Source: Pseudoalteromonas rubra
GTDB lineage: Bacteria > Pseudomonadota > Gammaproteobacteria > Enterobacterales > Alteromonadaceae
Assembly: GCF_000238295.3 (NCBI RefSeq)
Contig: NZ_AHCD03000035.1
Span: 1-64,000, forward strand
Direction of reading: 5' to 3'
Length of the DNA stretch: 64,000 bases
The position numbers and the translations under genes are program-made. The notes under the pieces are model-generated. The model did no database searches, was not told where the DNA came from, and saw only the letters and a list, made by a program, of their open reading frames with translations. The first letter of the stretch is position 1, and every line of letters begins with the position of its first letter. Positions 49,668 through 59,896 of the stretch are shown piece by piece.

Positions 49668-52259
49668 ATGACCTCAAAACCTCAGGCCAAATACCTGCAT
49701 GATTATCAGCCTCCCTCACATGCAGTTGAGAATCTCGCCTTAAGCTTCGAATTAGATCCACAAAATACCAAAGTGACAGCTCGCTTTACGCTGTTATCAC
49801 TGGGTGGCGCAACGTCTGTGATGCTGGACGGTATCGAGCTGACCCTTCAGTCTGTGACAGTGGATGGGCAAAGCCACTCAGATTACAAACTACATGAGAC
49901 TGGCCTGGAACTATTTGGGCTGGGTGAGCGCGCTGAAATCGAAATCGTTAATACCATTTCGCCGGCTACGAACACCTCTCTTGAAGGTTTATATCTCTCA
50001 GATGGAGCCTATTGCACGCAGTGTGAGGCTGAAGGGTTTCGAAAAATTACTTACTTCCTTGATAGACCCGATGTGCTAACGACCTACCAGGTCAAGATCA
50101 TCGGGCCTAAGGAAATGCCACATTTACTGTCTAATGGCAATAAGGTCGACAGTGGCGAGCTGGCAGATGGTCGTCACTATGTTAGCTGGGAAGACCCGTT
50201 TAAGAAGCCGTCTTATTTGTTTGCACTAGTTGCAGGTGACTTCGATGTGCTGACAGATCAATTTGAAACACGCTCAGGTCGCCAGGTTGACCTTCAGCTA
50301 TTTGTAGATAAGGGCAATCTGAGTAAAGCACCGCATGCAATGGCATCATTGAAAAAGGCCATGGCGTGGGATGAAGAAAGGTTTGATCTGGAATACGATC
50401 TGGATATTTACATGATCGTTGCGGTGGACTTTTTCAACATGGGGGCTATGGAGAACAAAGGCCTTAATGTGTTCAACAGTGCTTGTGTATTAGCCAATCA
50501 GGAAACGGCTACCGACAGAGATTTTCATGTAATTGAGTCCATCGTCGGACACGAATACTTCCATAACTGGACAGGGAACCGGGTAACTTGTCGTGACTGG
50601 TTCCAGTTGAGCCTTAAAGAAGGCCTGACCGTATTTCGCGATCAGGAATTCAGTAGTGATCTGGGTTCGCGTGCTTTAAACCGGATAGATGCAGTGAATA
50701 CGGTTCGCACTCATCAGTTTGCAGAAGACGCGGGGCCTATGGCCCACCCAATCCGCCCACAGCAAGTTATCGAAATGAATAACTTCTACACGGTGACCGT
50801 ATACAACAAAGGCGCAGAAGTGATCCGCATGATGCACACCATCCTGGGTGAAGCTGGCTTCCAGAAGGGGATGAAGCTCTATTTTGAGCGTCATGATGGC
50901 CAGGCGGTAACCTGTGACGACTTTGTCGCAGCGATGAGTGATGCCAATGGTAAAGATCTGACTCAGTTTAAACTTTGGTATAACCAGGTTGGTACGCCCA
51001 AAATTAGCGCGCGTACAAGCTTTGATGCGCAACAGGGCGAGTTTACGCTGCATTTGGCCCAAAGCCATGCAGAGCATGACCCGGTAGAGGCGCCTTTGCA
51101 TATTCCGGTTGCTGTTGAGTTGTTGAATAAACATGGAGAGGTGATAGCAATCCCAGAGTCGATTGCTAAACAGGGTAAAGTAATTGAGCTTACCGAAAAA
51201 CAGCAGAGCTATGTCTTTTCGGGGTTAGAGAGTGAGCCAGTTGTTGTGCTACTTGAAGGGTTCTCAGCGCCTTGTGTTTTGAATTATGACTATCAGCAAC
51301 ATCAGTTGCTTCACATTGCCAAGTATGCCAGCAGTGATTACGCACGCTGGGAAGCCATTCAGCAGCTGTATAAAGCTGAGATTAAGTCACTGGTGAACAC
51401 TCAGCTGTTCGATGAATATCAGCTACCAGAAAGCTTAACTCAGGCGTTACGCATGCTGCTTGATGATCTTAGCGGCGACTTATCAATCCTTGCGGAATTA
51501 TTCACCGTGCCTGGCTTTGATGCCCTGAGTGCTGACTACTCGCCTGTTCCGGTAGAACAGCTGGCGCAAGCTATTTCGACCATTGAGTGCCAGATAGCGA
51601 CTCAGTTGAAATCAGTTTGGCGTGATGTTTATGCACAGCTACAGGATGACGGAAGTCTTGAGGCGAAAGCAGTCGCTATCCGCACCATGAAGAATAAATG
51701 CTTGTTTTATCTCGCACAGGTGTCAGATCCTCAAATCCAGGGCTGGATCCAGGCACAAAGTGAGAGTTATAACATGACGTTGAAATTGGGGGCGCTTAGA
51801 GCGGCTGTCAACGCTGATCATGTGCTGACTCAGTTATTACTGGATGACTTTGACAAACAGTGGCAGTCAGATCTGCTGGTAATGGACAAATGGTTTGCGT
51901 TGCAAGCGAGCCGCAGTGACGACAATTGCATCAACAACATTTTATCTCTGTACAACCACCCGTGTTTCGATAAAGCCAACCCAAATCGCGTGCGTGCTTT
52001 GATTGGCGCTTTCACCCGGGGTAACCCAAGGCACTTCCATCGCAAAGATGGCCGTGGATATGCGTTACTTGGTGATTTAATTGCAGAGCTAAACCAGGTC
52101 AATCCGCAAAATGCGTCCAGAATTATTACGCCTTTGCTGTCTTTCAAGCGTTTTGATGACACCAGACAAGGGTTAATGAAAGCTCAGTTAGAGAAACTGG
52201 CACGGTTACCTGAACTGAGTGATGATCTGTATGAGAAAATTGACAAAGCACTGAACTAG
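49668..52259 (+). CDS. pepN: Aminopeptidase N
   Basis: M1-family zinc aminopeptidase, cytosolic, releasing N-terminal residues from peptides. The 863-residue product has the exopeptidase motif GAMEN (in NMGAMENKGLNVF), the zinc motif HEYFH at 295-299 with the third ligand about 18 residues later (E in KEGLTVFRDQEF), and the C-terminal helical domain. ATG 49668 has AGGAA upstream and gives the length of E. coli PepN (870); an in-frame ATG at 49566 would add 34 atypical residues. A DUF2835 gene follows, as in Vibrio and relatives. Confidence 0.95.
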   Translation: MTSKPQAKYLHDYQPPSHAVENLALSFELDPQNTKVTARFTLLSLGGATSVMLDGIELTLQSVTVDGQSHSDYKLHETGLELFGLGERAEIEIVNTISPATNTSLEGLYLSDGAYCTQCEAEGFRKITYFLDRPDVLTTYQVKIIGPKEMPHLLSNGNKVDSGELADGRHYVSWEDPFKKPSYLFALVAGDFDVLTDQFETRSGRQVDLQLFVDKGNLSKAPHAMASLKKAMAWDEERFDLEYDLDIYMIVAVDFFNMGAMENKGLNVFNSACVLANQETATDRDFHVIESIVGHEYFHNWTGNRVTCRDWFQLSLKEGLTVFRDQEFSSDLGSRALNRIDAVNTVRTHQFAEDAGPMAHPIRPQQVIEMNNFYTVTVYNKGAEVIRMMHTILGEAGFQKGMKLYFERHDGQAVTCDDFVAAMSDANGKDLTQFKLWYNQVGTPKISARTSFDAQQGEFTLHLAQSHAEHDPVEAPLHIPVAVELLNKHGEVIAIPESIAKQGKVIELTEKQQSYVFSGLESEPVVVLLEGFSAPCVLNYDYQQHQLLHIAKYASSDYARWEAIQQLYKAEIKSLVNTQLFDEYQLPESLTQALRMLLDDLSGDLSILAELFTVPGFDALSADYSPVPVEQLAQAISTIECQIATQLKSVWRDVYAQLQDDGSLEAKAVAIRTMKNKCLFYLAQVSDPQIQGWIQAQSESYNMTLKLGALRAAVNADHVLTQLLLDDFDKQWQSDLLVMDKWFALQASRSDDNCINNILSLYNHPCFDKANPNRVRALIGAFTRGNPRHFHRKDGRGYALLGDLIAELNQVNPQNASRIITPLLSFKRFDDTRQGLMKAQLEKLARLPELSDDLYEKIDKALN

Positions 52260-52301
52260 AAGTGCTTTTATTCGAAATGTGTAAAGGTTTGTATCCACAT
52301 T

Positions 52302-52523
52302 ATGCATGAGTATTACTTTTACATGGACTTAAGCCACGAACAATGTATGGCGTATTACCACGGGCATGTCGAGTTTATACAAGTCGTAGAGGATGGGGGA
52401 AAGCGGATCCGCTTTCCCGCTCATCATATCAGGCGGCATGTATCAACATTAGGCGTTCGCGGACGCTTTCGTTTGTTGCTTGATGAAAATAATCGCTTCG
52501 TAGCGCTGGAAAAAGTAGTTTGA
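52302..52523 (+). CDS. DUF2835 family protein
   Basis: Small conserved protein of 73 residues matching DUF2835: MDLSHEQCMAYYHGHVEFIQ and the later IRFPAHHIRRHVSTLGVRGR. No function is known. It is 42 bases after pepN in the same direction, an arrangement common in gammaproteobacteria. Confidence 0.82.
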   Translation: MHEYYFYMDLSHEQCMAYYHGHVEFIQVVEDGGKRIRFPAHHIRRHVSTLGVRGRFRLLLDENNRFVALEKVV

Positions 52524-52602
52524 TGACAATTATGCGACGAGACATAAAGTATTTTTGTTAAATCGGTTTGTTTTAAACTTAAATTACGTGTTATAACTAC
52601 TC

Positions 52603-52620
52603 TGGTAGGACGTCTTACCA
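52603..52620. promoter_or_regulatory. 18-bp palindrome upstream of the DUF1302 module
   Basis: TGGTAGGACGTCTTACCA, a dyad with one mismatch per arm around GACGTC, 140 bases before the DUF1302 start codon. Candidate operator for the downstream four genes. Confidence 0.45.
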
Positions 52621-52759
52621 TGAGTGAAATACGCTCCAATGAGATAAAAATGCACCGATCAGACGCGTATTATTTGTAATTTAAAGCTATCGCTTCTATC
52701 GTTACGACAACAAAAAACAATAACTTGATAAGAATTACCCGCCAAAGGGGGGAGAAATA

Positions 52760-54877
52760 ATGATAAAAACATCGCGCTTTGTGAAGAACAAGATAATGCT
52801 GGGCCTGAGTGCAGCATGTCTTGGTGTCGCTGGCACTGCTGCGCAAGCCGCCACGTTCCAAGTTGGTGATTTTGATGTGACCTTTGATTCCACGTTTTCT
52901 TACGGTCAGAGTATTCGTGTAGAAGACCGTGACTTTGATCACATTGGTAAGAGTAATCACCCTCGTTACAACTGGACCGGTTATAATGCCTCATTGGGCA
53001 ACACCATTTATTCATCTTCTCAGATCTGGTCACAGCAGGGTGCATACTCCAATAACGGTGACGCTGGTAACTTGAATTTCGATTCGGGCGACACGTTTTC
53101 TCAATTACTTAAAGGCACCCATGAACTAGGTATCAGTAAAGATAACTACGGTTTCTTCTCTCGTTTCATGTACTTTTACGATTTTGCGATGGAAGATGGC
53201 GATTTTGCTTACAGTAACCCGGTATCTGGACAGAAAGTCGATCCCTGTGCAGATGACGACACCAAAGAGCAGGTTTGTTCCGATGTTCGCTTACTAGATG
53301 CATTCGTGTGGGCGGACTTCGATATTAATAACGGAAAAAACCCATTATCAGTCAGATTGGGTCGTCAGGTAGTAAACTGGGGTGAAAGTACCCTGATCAG
53401 CCACGGTATCAACGTAAACCCGGTTGATATTGATCGTCTTAAAGCGCCGGGTGCAGAGCTAAAAGAAGCTTTCATCCCGGTCGGTATGTTTTGGGCGTCT
53501 TTGGGTCTGACCGACAACCTGACGCTGGAAGCTTTTTATCAGTACGAATGGCATGAAACACGTCTTCCTGCGACAGGTAGTTATTTCTCTACCAACGACT
53601 TTGCGTCAGAAAATGGTTACAACCAGAATATCCAGCTTGGCTTCACAGCTAACCCGGATATCGATTTGGCGCACCTGACCGAAGCGCTGAATAACCTTCA
53701 TACAAACTGGATGGGCGCATTGGCTGCGCAAGGTCTGGATGTGACAGATCCAAATGTGCTGCAAAGCGAAGCTGCTGTTTCACAGCTGACTTCAATGTAT
53801 CTGGCGTACCCGACCAAAGTGGCACTGAAAGGCAAAGGCCTGAATGGTAAGAGAGAGCCACAGGATGGTGGTCAGTTTGGTATTCGTCTGGGCATGTTTG
53901 CGCCAGAGCTTAATGACACTGAATTCGCGCTATATTACATCAACTACCATGCCCGTCGCCCTCTGATCTCTGGTAAGGCGTCTAACTTTACCAGCGATGC
54001 TATTGCGGCGGATCTGAATTACATTCAGAACAACACGCTCAATGATGAGAATTTCACTAACCTGAATGCATTTACGCAAGGCCTGATCGAATACCCAGAA
54101 GACATTAAGTTGTACGGTTTGAGTTTCAATACCGCAATTGGTGAAACGGCGTTCTCTGGTGAGTTTGCTTATCGTGAAGACGAGCCTTTACAGATTGACG
54201 ATGTAGAGTTGCTTTATGCGGGTATGTTGGAACAGCTGGCTCTGGCTGGCATTCGCACAGACGTCGCTGGTTTGTCTCAGTTGAGTAAGGGTGACGATGT
54301 CGCTTATGTAGAGCCAGGTGCAATTGCACAGGGTTATGTGTTGAAAGACACGATGCAGCTGCAATTCACAGCAACGCATTTATTCGGCCCGTCACTGGGT
54401 GCAGATAGCTGGGCGTTGGTCGGTGAAGTCGGTGGCGTCACGATTAAAGATATGCCGAGTTACGATGAGCTGCGTTTAAACGTTGCGGGTACCGGCCGAA
54501 GCGGGACTATCGAAGGTATTAACGGTCAAAGCTATGACCTGTTGCATATGGCCATCTCAAATGGTCCTGAAGTCAACCCATTCCCAACTGCATCTGCATG
54601 GGGTTATCGTTTAATTGCGAAAGGCGAATACAACAACTTGTTTGCTGGCGTTAACATGTCGCCTCGTATCGTGTTTTCTCACGACGTAAATGGTATCACA
54701 CCGGATCCAATGTTCCTGTTTGTAGAAGATCGTAAGTCGGTTGGTTTGACGCTAAACTTTAACTACCAAAATGCCTGGTCATTTGACTTTGGCTATAACG
54801 CATTCTGGGGTGGTGGCAAGACCAACACATTCTCAGATCGTGATTTCGTTTCATTTAATATCAAGTATTCAATCTAA
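52760..54877 (+). CDS. DUF1302 outer-membrane protein
   Basis: Predicted outer-membrane beta-barrel of 705 residues. It has a signal peptide (GLSAACLGVAGTAAQAATF) and the DUF1302 pattern: GDFDVTFDSTFSYGQSIRVE near the start, RLGRQVVNWGESTLISHGIN in the middle, and aromatic, alternating strands to the end (FNYQNAWSFDFGYNAFWGG, ending in Ser-Ile rather than Phe). First gene of a module with DUF1329 (11-base gap), a YCF48-like gene and an RND transporter. Such modules occur in many Pseudomonas and marine bacteria; substrate and function are not established. Confidence 0.85.
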   Translation: MIKTSRFVKNKIMLGLSAACLGVAGTAAQAATFQVGDFDVTFDSTFSYGQSIRVEDRDFDHIGKSNHPRYNWTGYNASLGNTIYSSSQIWSQQGAYSNNGDAGNLNFDSGDTFSQLLKGTHELGISKDNYGFFSRFMYFYDFAMEDGDFAYSNPVSGQKVDPCADDDTKEQVCSDVRLLDAFVWADFDINNGKNPLSVRLGRQVVNWGESTLISHGINVNPVDIDRLKAPGAELKEAFIPVGMFWASLGLTDNLTLEAFYQYEWHETRLPATGSYFSTNDFASENGYNQNIQLGFTANPDIDLAHLTEALNNLHTNWMGALAAQGLDVTDPNVLQSEAAVSQLTSMYLAYPTKVALKGKGLNGKREPQDGGQFGIRLGMFAPELNDTEFALYYINYHARRPLISGKASNFTSDAIAADLNYIQNNTLNDENFTNLNAFTQGLIEYPEDIKLYGLSFNTAIGETAFSGEFAYREDEPLQIDDVELLYAGMLEQLALAGIRTDVAGLSQLSKGDDVAYVEPGAIAQGYVLKDTMQLQFTATHLFGPSLGADSWALVGEVGGVTIKDMPSYDELRLNVAGTGRSGTIEGINGQSYDLLHMAISNGPEVNPFPTASAWGYRLIAKGEYNNLFAGVNMSPRIVFSHDVNGITPDPMFLFVEDRKSVGLTLNFNYQNAWSFDFGYNAFWGGGKTNTFSDRDFVSFNIKYSI

Positions 54878-54888
54878 GGGCTTTCAAT

Positions 54889-56256
54889 ATGTTTAGAAAA
54901 CCTACTATGCTTGCTGCAACAATTATAACAATGATGGCAGCACCAGGTGCATTTGCGAAAATGTCCCCAGAAGAAATTGCGCGTTTAGGCGCGGATCTGA
55001 CTCCAATTGGAGCAGAAAAAGCAGGTAATGCCGATGGCAGTATTCCTGCCTGGACAGGTGGGATCACTAAACCACCTGCGGGTTATAAAGTGGGCATGCA
55101 CCACCCGGATCCATTTGCAGATGACAAAATCTTGTTCACTATTGATAAAACCAATCTGGACAAGCATAAGGACAAGCTGAGCCCGGGGCAGGTTGCTTTA
55201 TTTAATACCTATCCTGACACGTTCAAAATGCACGTTTACCCAACTCGTCGTAGTGCTGCGTATCCTCAGTTTGTTTATGATGCAACTAAAAAATACGCTG
55301 CAACAGCACAGCTGATTGAAGACGGCAACGGCATCAAAGACACTGCAATTGGTATTCCTTTCCCGATCCCTAAAGACGGATTAGAAGCCATCTGGAACCA
55401 CTTGTTACGCTATCGTGGTTTGTCTATTGCTCGTTATGGCGGCCAGGCAATGCCAACGGCATCAGGCTCTTACAACATCATCGGATTCGACGAGCAACTG
55501 TTAGTAAAATACTCAGACCCTGATGCAACACCTGCTGAGCTGAAAGAGTCGAATGTCCTGTTTAAGTTTAAGCAAAAAGTAACCGAGCCTGCGCGTTTGG
55601 CAGGAACAGCTCTGCTGGTACATGAAACAATGGACCAAATCCTGACACCGCGTCAGGCGTGGACCTATAACACCGGCCAGCGTCGTGTACGCCGTGCGCC
55701 AAACGTTGCTTATGACGCACCGGGAACAGCATCGGATAGCCTGCGTACGACTGACGACTTTGATATGTTCAACGGCTCACCGAACCGCTATAACTGGACC
55801 CTGAAAGGCAAGCAAGAGCTTTACATTCCATACAACAGCTACAAACTGCACAGTGATAAGCTCAAGTATGATGATATTCTGATGGCCGGTCACGTAAACC
55901 CGGAACACGTTCGCTATGAGAAGCACCGTGTTTGGGTTGTTGAAGCAAACCTCAAAGAGGGCACGCGCCACATCTACAAGAAACGTGTTTTCTACATTGA
56001 TGAGGATAGCTGGCAGATCCACGTTGCTGACTTGTATGACAACCGCGATCAAATGTACCGCGTAGCGATGGCTCACGGTCTGAACTACTATGATGTGCCT
56101 ACTCACTGGAGTACGCTGGATGTCTATCATGACCTGAACTCTCGCCGTTACCTGGCTATTGGCCTGGATAATGAAGAGAAAATGTACGACTTCAGCCAGT
56201 CTTTCCAGGACAATGAGTTCACACAAAGCGCTTTACGTCGCGAGGGTAGACGATAA
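54889..56256 (+). CDS. DUF1329 periplasmic protein
   Basis: 455-residue exported protein with signal peptide (LAATIITMMAAPGAFA). It has the DUF1329 marks GADLTPIGAEKAGNADGSIP, AWTGGITKPP, and later GSPNRYNWTLKGKQELYIPY and DEDSWQIHVADLYDNRDQM. DUF1329 proteins are thought to adopt a LolB-like lipid-binding fold. It sits between the DUF1302 barrel and the transporter genes, so it may chaperone a hydrophobic ligand across the periplasm. This is inference. Confidence 0.85.
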   Translation: MFRKPTMLAATIITMMAAPGAFAKMSPEEIARLGADLTPIGAEKAGNADGSIPAWTGGITKPPAGYKVGMHHPDPFADDKILFTIDKTNLDKHKDKLSPGQVALFNTYPDTFKMHVYPTRRSAAYPQFVYDATKKYAATAQLIEDGNGIKDTAIGIPFPIPKDGLEAIWNHLLRYRGLSIARYGGQAMPTASGSYNIIGFDEQLLVKYSDPDATPAELKESNVLFKFKQKVTEPARLAGTALLVHETMDQILTPRQAWTYNTGQRRVRRAPNVAYDAPGTASDSLRTTDDFDMFNGSPNRYNWTLKGKQELYIPYNSYKLHSDKLKYDDILMAGHVNPEHVRYEKHRVWVVEANLKEGTRHIYKKRVFYIDEDSWQIHVADLYDNRDQMYRVAMAHGLNYYDVPTHWSTLDVYHDLNSRRYLAIGLDNEEKMYDFSQSFQDNEFTQSALRREGRR

Positions 56257-56365
56257 GCATAGCTGCCGGTTAATACCGGCACAGCACTACTTCTCAGGGG
56301 CTGCATTGGTAGCTCCTGAAATTGCACTTCCTATTCTCTCTCACACTAATTATCGAGTACTCATC

Positions 56366-57364
56366 ATGATTAAGAAGTTAGTCGCAACCACGATTGCAGT
56401 GATGGCAATGCAAAGTGATGCAGTAGCCGCAGCTTCTGATGCACTAATGGTGGCACATCCGCAGCGTACACTATTAACAGATATCAGTTATACCGGTGCG
56501 CAGCTGGTCGCTGTTGGTAAGCATGGCACCATAGTAACCAGCAAAGATGGTAAAAGTTGGCAGCAGGCACACGTGCCGGTACAAAGTTTGCTGACTTCAG
56601 TGACATTTGCCAGCGAAAAAAAAGGCTGGGCCTGTGGCCATGACGCAACAATTTTAAACACAGACGACGGCGGGCAAAGTTGGAAAATTCAGCAACATTT
56701 GCCAGATATCGAAAAGCCGTGTCTGGATATTACCTTCGTCAATGAGCAAATTGGCTATGCCGTTGGTGCCTATGGCATGATGTATGAAACGACCGATGGC
56801 GGACAGAACTGGACTAAGCGTTTTATTGATGCCTTTGTTCATCCTGATGATGTCACTTACCTTGCTGAGCTTAAAGCAGATGACCCGGCTGCGTATGAAG
56901 ATGAAACAGCGTTTATTTTGCCGCATTTCAACACCTTACTGATTGATGGCTCACAGTATTTATTAGCCGGCGAAATGGGCCTGTTCGCTGTCAGCGATGA
57001 TGCCGGGAAGAACTGGCGTAAGTTACCTGAGTTCTATGCGGGTTCTTTGTTCACTGTTAGCAAAACCGCAGATGGACGGGTAGTTACTGCCGGGTTACGT
57101 GGAAACGCATTTGTTTCTGACCCTGGGTTGTCTGAGTTTCAGCGTCTGGCATTCGACAAAACAGCCACCATTAATCAGGTACTAACGGTGAACGAACAAC
57201 AATACTTGTTTGCGAACAGTGGCGTTATTCACACACGTAGTGAAGCGGGTCTGTCTAGCGAGCAGTTGAAAAATGGTAAATCCATTATGGCCGGTGTTAT
57301 GTTCGAGGGGCAATTGGTGCTGGCAACGGAAAACGGGATCCAGATAGTAGAGGTTAAACGCTAA
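56366..57364 (+). CDS. YCF48-like beta-propeller protein
   Basis: Exported 332-residue protein, probably a seven-bladed propeller similar to Ycf48/HCF136 (a photosystem assembly factor in cyanobacteria and plants, but this organism is heterotrophic). From ATG 56366 there is a signal peptide (LVATTIAVMAMQSDAVAA), then repeated G-x-x-G-T-I-L/V and DGGQSWK-type blades (VGKHGTIVTSKDGKSWQQA, CGHDATILNTDDGGQSWK, VGAYGMMYETTDGGQNWT). The frame extends upstream to 56159 but only the 56366 start gives a signal peptide. It overlaps the RND gene by one base (TAATG). Confidence 0.8.
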   Translation: MIKKLVATTIAVMAMQSDAVAAASDALMVAHPQRTLLTDISYTGAQLVAVGKHGTIVTSKDGKSWQQAHVPVQSLLTSVTFASEKKGWACGHDATILNTDDGGQSWKIQQHLPDIEKPCLDITFVNEQIGYAVGAYGMMYETTDGGQNWTKRFIDAFVHPDDVTYLAELKADDPAAYEDETAFILPHFNTLLIDGSQYLLAGEMGLFAVSDDAGKNWRKLPEFYAGSLFTVSKTADGRVVTAGLRGNAFVSDPGLSEFQRLAFDKTATINQVLTVNEQQYLFANSGVIHTRSEAGLSSEQLKNGKSIMAGVMFEGQLVLATENGIQIVEVKR

Positions 57365-59694
57365 TGCAGTCATTGTTAAACCAACTTGTTTACGTTGTTT
57401 TCAGACATCGTGTTGCGATGATTATACTCTTCATCATAACAACTCTGTTCTTAGGCTATCGTGCGACACAGATCCAGCTTGATGCATCTTTTAATAAGAA
57501 TATTCCTCTGAATCATGAGTATATGAAAGTATACCTGAAACATGAAAAACAGTTTGGCGGTGCAAATAGCATTCTGATATCCGTCTGTGATGCAGATGGA
57601 GATATTTTTAATCCTGAGTTCTTTACTCAGTTGAAAGCAGTACATGATCAGCTTTATTTTATCCCTGGTGTGAATCGCCCGCTGGTTAATTCTATTTTTG
57701 CGCCTAGTGCACGGTTTGTCGAAGTTGTCGAAGATGGCTTTGCAGGCGGTCCGATTATTCCTGCAAACTTTTCGGCCGACGAGGCCGGTCTGGCTGTGGT
57801 TAAGCAAAACATTGAAAAAGCAAAAGTAGTGGGCCGCATGGTCGCCAGTGATTATTCGTGTGCGATGGTCACAGCTCAACTCATGGAAACTGACCCTCAG
57901 ACACAGGAAAAGTTAGATACGTTGGCATTTGCGAAAAAGCTTGAAAGTGAAATTCGTGAGCCACTCAGTACGGATAAGGTGTCTATTCATATCATCGGCT
58001 TTGCTAAAATGGCGGGTGATATTGCAGATGGTGCAAAAGGCGTCATCTTGTTCTTTGCTGTTGCGATTCTATTCACGTTTGTGATGGTCTGGCTTTTCTG
58101 TAAAAGCTTCAAATTGACCTTGTTGCCGATTATGTGCTCCTTGATAGCGGTAGTGTGGCAAATGGGTCTGCTTACCGTGATGGGCTTTGGGTTAGATCCT
58201 ATGTCTATTCTGGTGCCATTCCTAGTTTTTGCTATTGGTGTGAGCCATGGCGTACAGATGATTAATGCGATCGGTAAAAAAGTGGCTGAAGGCGTAAACA
58301 GTAAGGTGGCGGCTGAGGCGAGTTTTAAAGCGCTATTAATACCGGGTGGTATTGCATTGCTGTCTGACACAGTAGGCTTTTTGACCTTACTTGCTATCGA
58401 CATCGGCATTATCCGTGAGCTGGCCATCACCGCAAGTTTGGGTGTGGCCGTGATTATCTTCACTAACCTGATCCTGCTGCCAGTTCTGGCTTCTTATTTT
58501 AACTCCAGCAAAATACACCGTGTTGATGACGGTAATTCGTTTAGTAATAAACTTTTCACCACTATGCGCGAAGCACTTGTGAAAACTACAGATAAGCGCG
58601 TTGCACGTGTCATCTTGCTGATTAGTGCGATTCTATTCGGCCTTGGCTACTGGCAATCTCAGCACATGCAAATTGGCGATTTGCATGCGGGCGCACCTGC
58701 ACTTCATGAAGATGCTCGCTACAATCAGGATACCTTCCTGATCTCAGACCGGTATGCTATTTCATCTGATATTCTCAAAGTACTGGTTGAAGCGTATCCT
58801 GCGGCCTGTACAGAGCACGACACCATGGACAGGGTCAGTCGTTTCCAGTGGCGTGTTGAGAACTTACCAGGTGTTCAGTCAGCCGTGTCACTGAGCTCGG
58901 TCGCACAATCTGTGAATGCAGGGTATAACGAGGGCAATCTGAAATGGCAAACGTTGCCGCGCAATAGCGCCTCGTTGGTTCAGGCGACGTCACGAGTTGA
59001 AACAAGTACCGGCTTGCTCAATGGTGATTGCTCTGTGATGCCTATTATTATCTTCATGGCCGATCACAAAGCACAGACTATAGACAATGTGGTCACGCAG
59101 ATTAAAGTGTTTGTAGAGGAAGAAGGCACCGATACTGTGCAGTTTAAACTGGCTTCTGGCCCAATTGGTGTTATGGCTGCGACCAATGAATCCGTATCTG
59201 AAGCACAGTTGCCTATGATGATCTATGTATATGGTGCGGTTATCGCGCTGTGCCTGATCAGTTTCAGAAGTATACGTGCAACCATTGCGGTGGTTTTACC
59301 TTTGTATATCGTATCGACTCTGGCGCAAGCCTTGATGGTTAAACTCGAAATCGGTTTAACGGTATCAACTTTACCAGTGATCGCGTTAGGTGTGGGTATA
59401 GGCGTGGATTATGGTATTTATATCCTCTCTTCTATGATGACGCAGCTTAAGCAAGGCGTGCCACTTGCCTATGCATATCGCAATGCGTTGGCAGAAAGAG
59501 GCAGTGCTGTACTCTTTACCGGGATCACTTTGGCTATTGGTGTCAGTACCTGGATTTTCTCAGCACTCAAATTCCAGGTAGATATGGGGATATTATTAAC
59601 CTTTATGTTCCTGGTTAATATGCTGGGCGCCGTTTTATTATTACCTGCAATAGGAACCTTAATCTGGACAGACCAGAAAAAAAAGTGTGAATAA
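57364..59694 (+). CDS. RND/MMPL-family transporter with sterol-sensing-like domain
   Basis: Inner-membrane transporter of 776 residues with two groups of helices and two large periplasmic loops. Helices start at about 15-35 and 225-330; GVSHGVQMINAIGKK in the first half and GVGIGVDYGIYILSSMMTQL in the second half carry the D/S-H and D-Y residues of the RND proton relay. It belongs to the HpnN/MMPL-like single-component group rather than the three-component drug pumps; no membrane-fusion protein is encoded nearby. Last gene of the DUF1302-DUF1329-YCF48 module, probably exporting a lipid or hydrophobic compound to the outer membrane. Function inferred. Confidence 0.82.
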   Translation: MQSLLNQLVYVVFRHRVAMIILFIITTLFLGYRATQIQLDASFNKNIPLNHEYMKVYLKHEKQFGGANSILISVCDADGDIFNPEFFTQLKAVHDQLYFIPGVNRPLVNSIFAPSARFVEVVEDGFAGGPIIPANFSADEAGLAVVKQNIEKAKVVGRMVASDYSCAMVTAQLMETDPQTQEKLDTLAFAKKLESEIREPLSTDKVSIHIIGFAKMAGDIADGAKGVILFFAVAILFTFVMVWLFCKSFKLTLLPIMCSLIAVVWQMGLLTVMGFGLDPMSILVPFLVFAIGVSHGVQMINAIGKKVAEGVNSKVAAEASFKALLIPGGIALLSDTVGFLTLLAIDIGIIRELAITASLGVAVIIFTNLILLPVLASYFNSSKIHRVDDGNSFSNKLFTTMREALVKTTDKRVARVILLISAILFGLGYWQSQHMQIGDLHAGAPALHEDARYNQDTFLISDRYAISSDILKVLVEAYPAACTEHDTMDRVSRFQWRVENLPGVQSAVSLSSVAQSVNAGYNEGNLKWQTLPRNSASLVQATSRVETSTGLLNGDCSVMPIIIFMADHKAQTIDNVVTQIKVFVEEEGTDTVQFKLASGPIGVMAATNESVSEAQLPMMIYVYGAVIALCLISFRSIRATIAVVLPLYIVSTLAQALMVKLEIGLTVSTLPVIALGVGIGVDYGIYILSSMMTQLKQGVPLAYAYRNALAERGSAVLFTGITLAIGVSTWIFSALKFQVDMGILLTFMFLVNMLGAVLLLPAIGTLIWTDQKKKCE

Positions 59695-59702
59695 AAGTGC
59701 TT

Positions 59703-59728
59703 ATAAATGGCCGGTTTCGGCCATTTAT
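59703..59728 (+). terminator. Terminator after RND gene
   Basis: ATAAATGGCCG/CGGCCATTTAT hairpin with a 4-base loop, 9 bases after the RND stop, with a short A/T tail. Confidence 0.75.
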
Positions 59729-59896
59729 ATCTATATTTAGTGAATATCTGACCAACCAGCTGAAAAGGCTATAATGTTTTCGTCGAAAAGGCTTTTTATT
59801 AGCGCCAGAAAGGTTAAAATTCACATGACTCCACGCTAATAAATGGCTGTACAAATAATCTACCGTTCAAAGGTGGTATAGATTAAGGAACACATA

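Noticed and set aside
52620..52680. 20-codon frame starting at the end of the 18-bp palindrome
   Set aside because: Too short, no RBS, no recognisable product.
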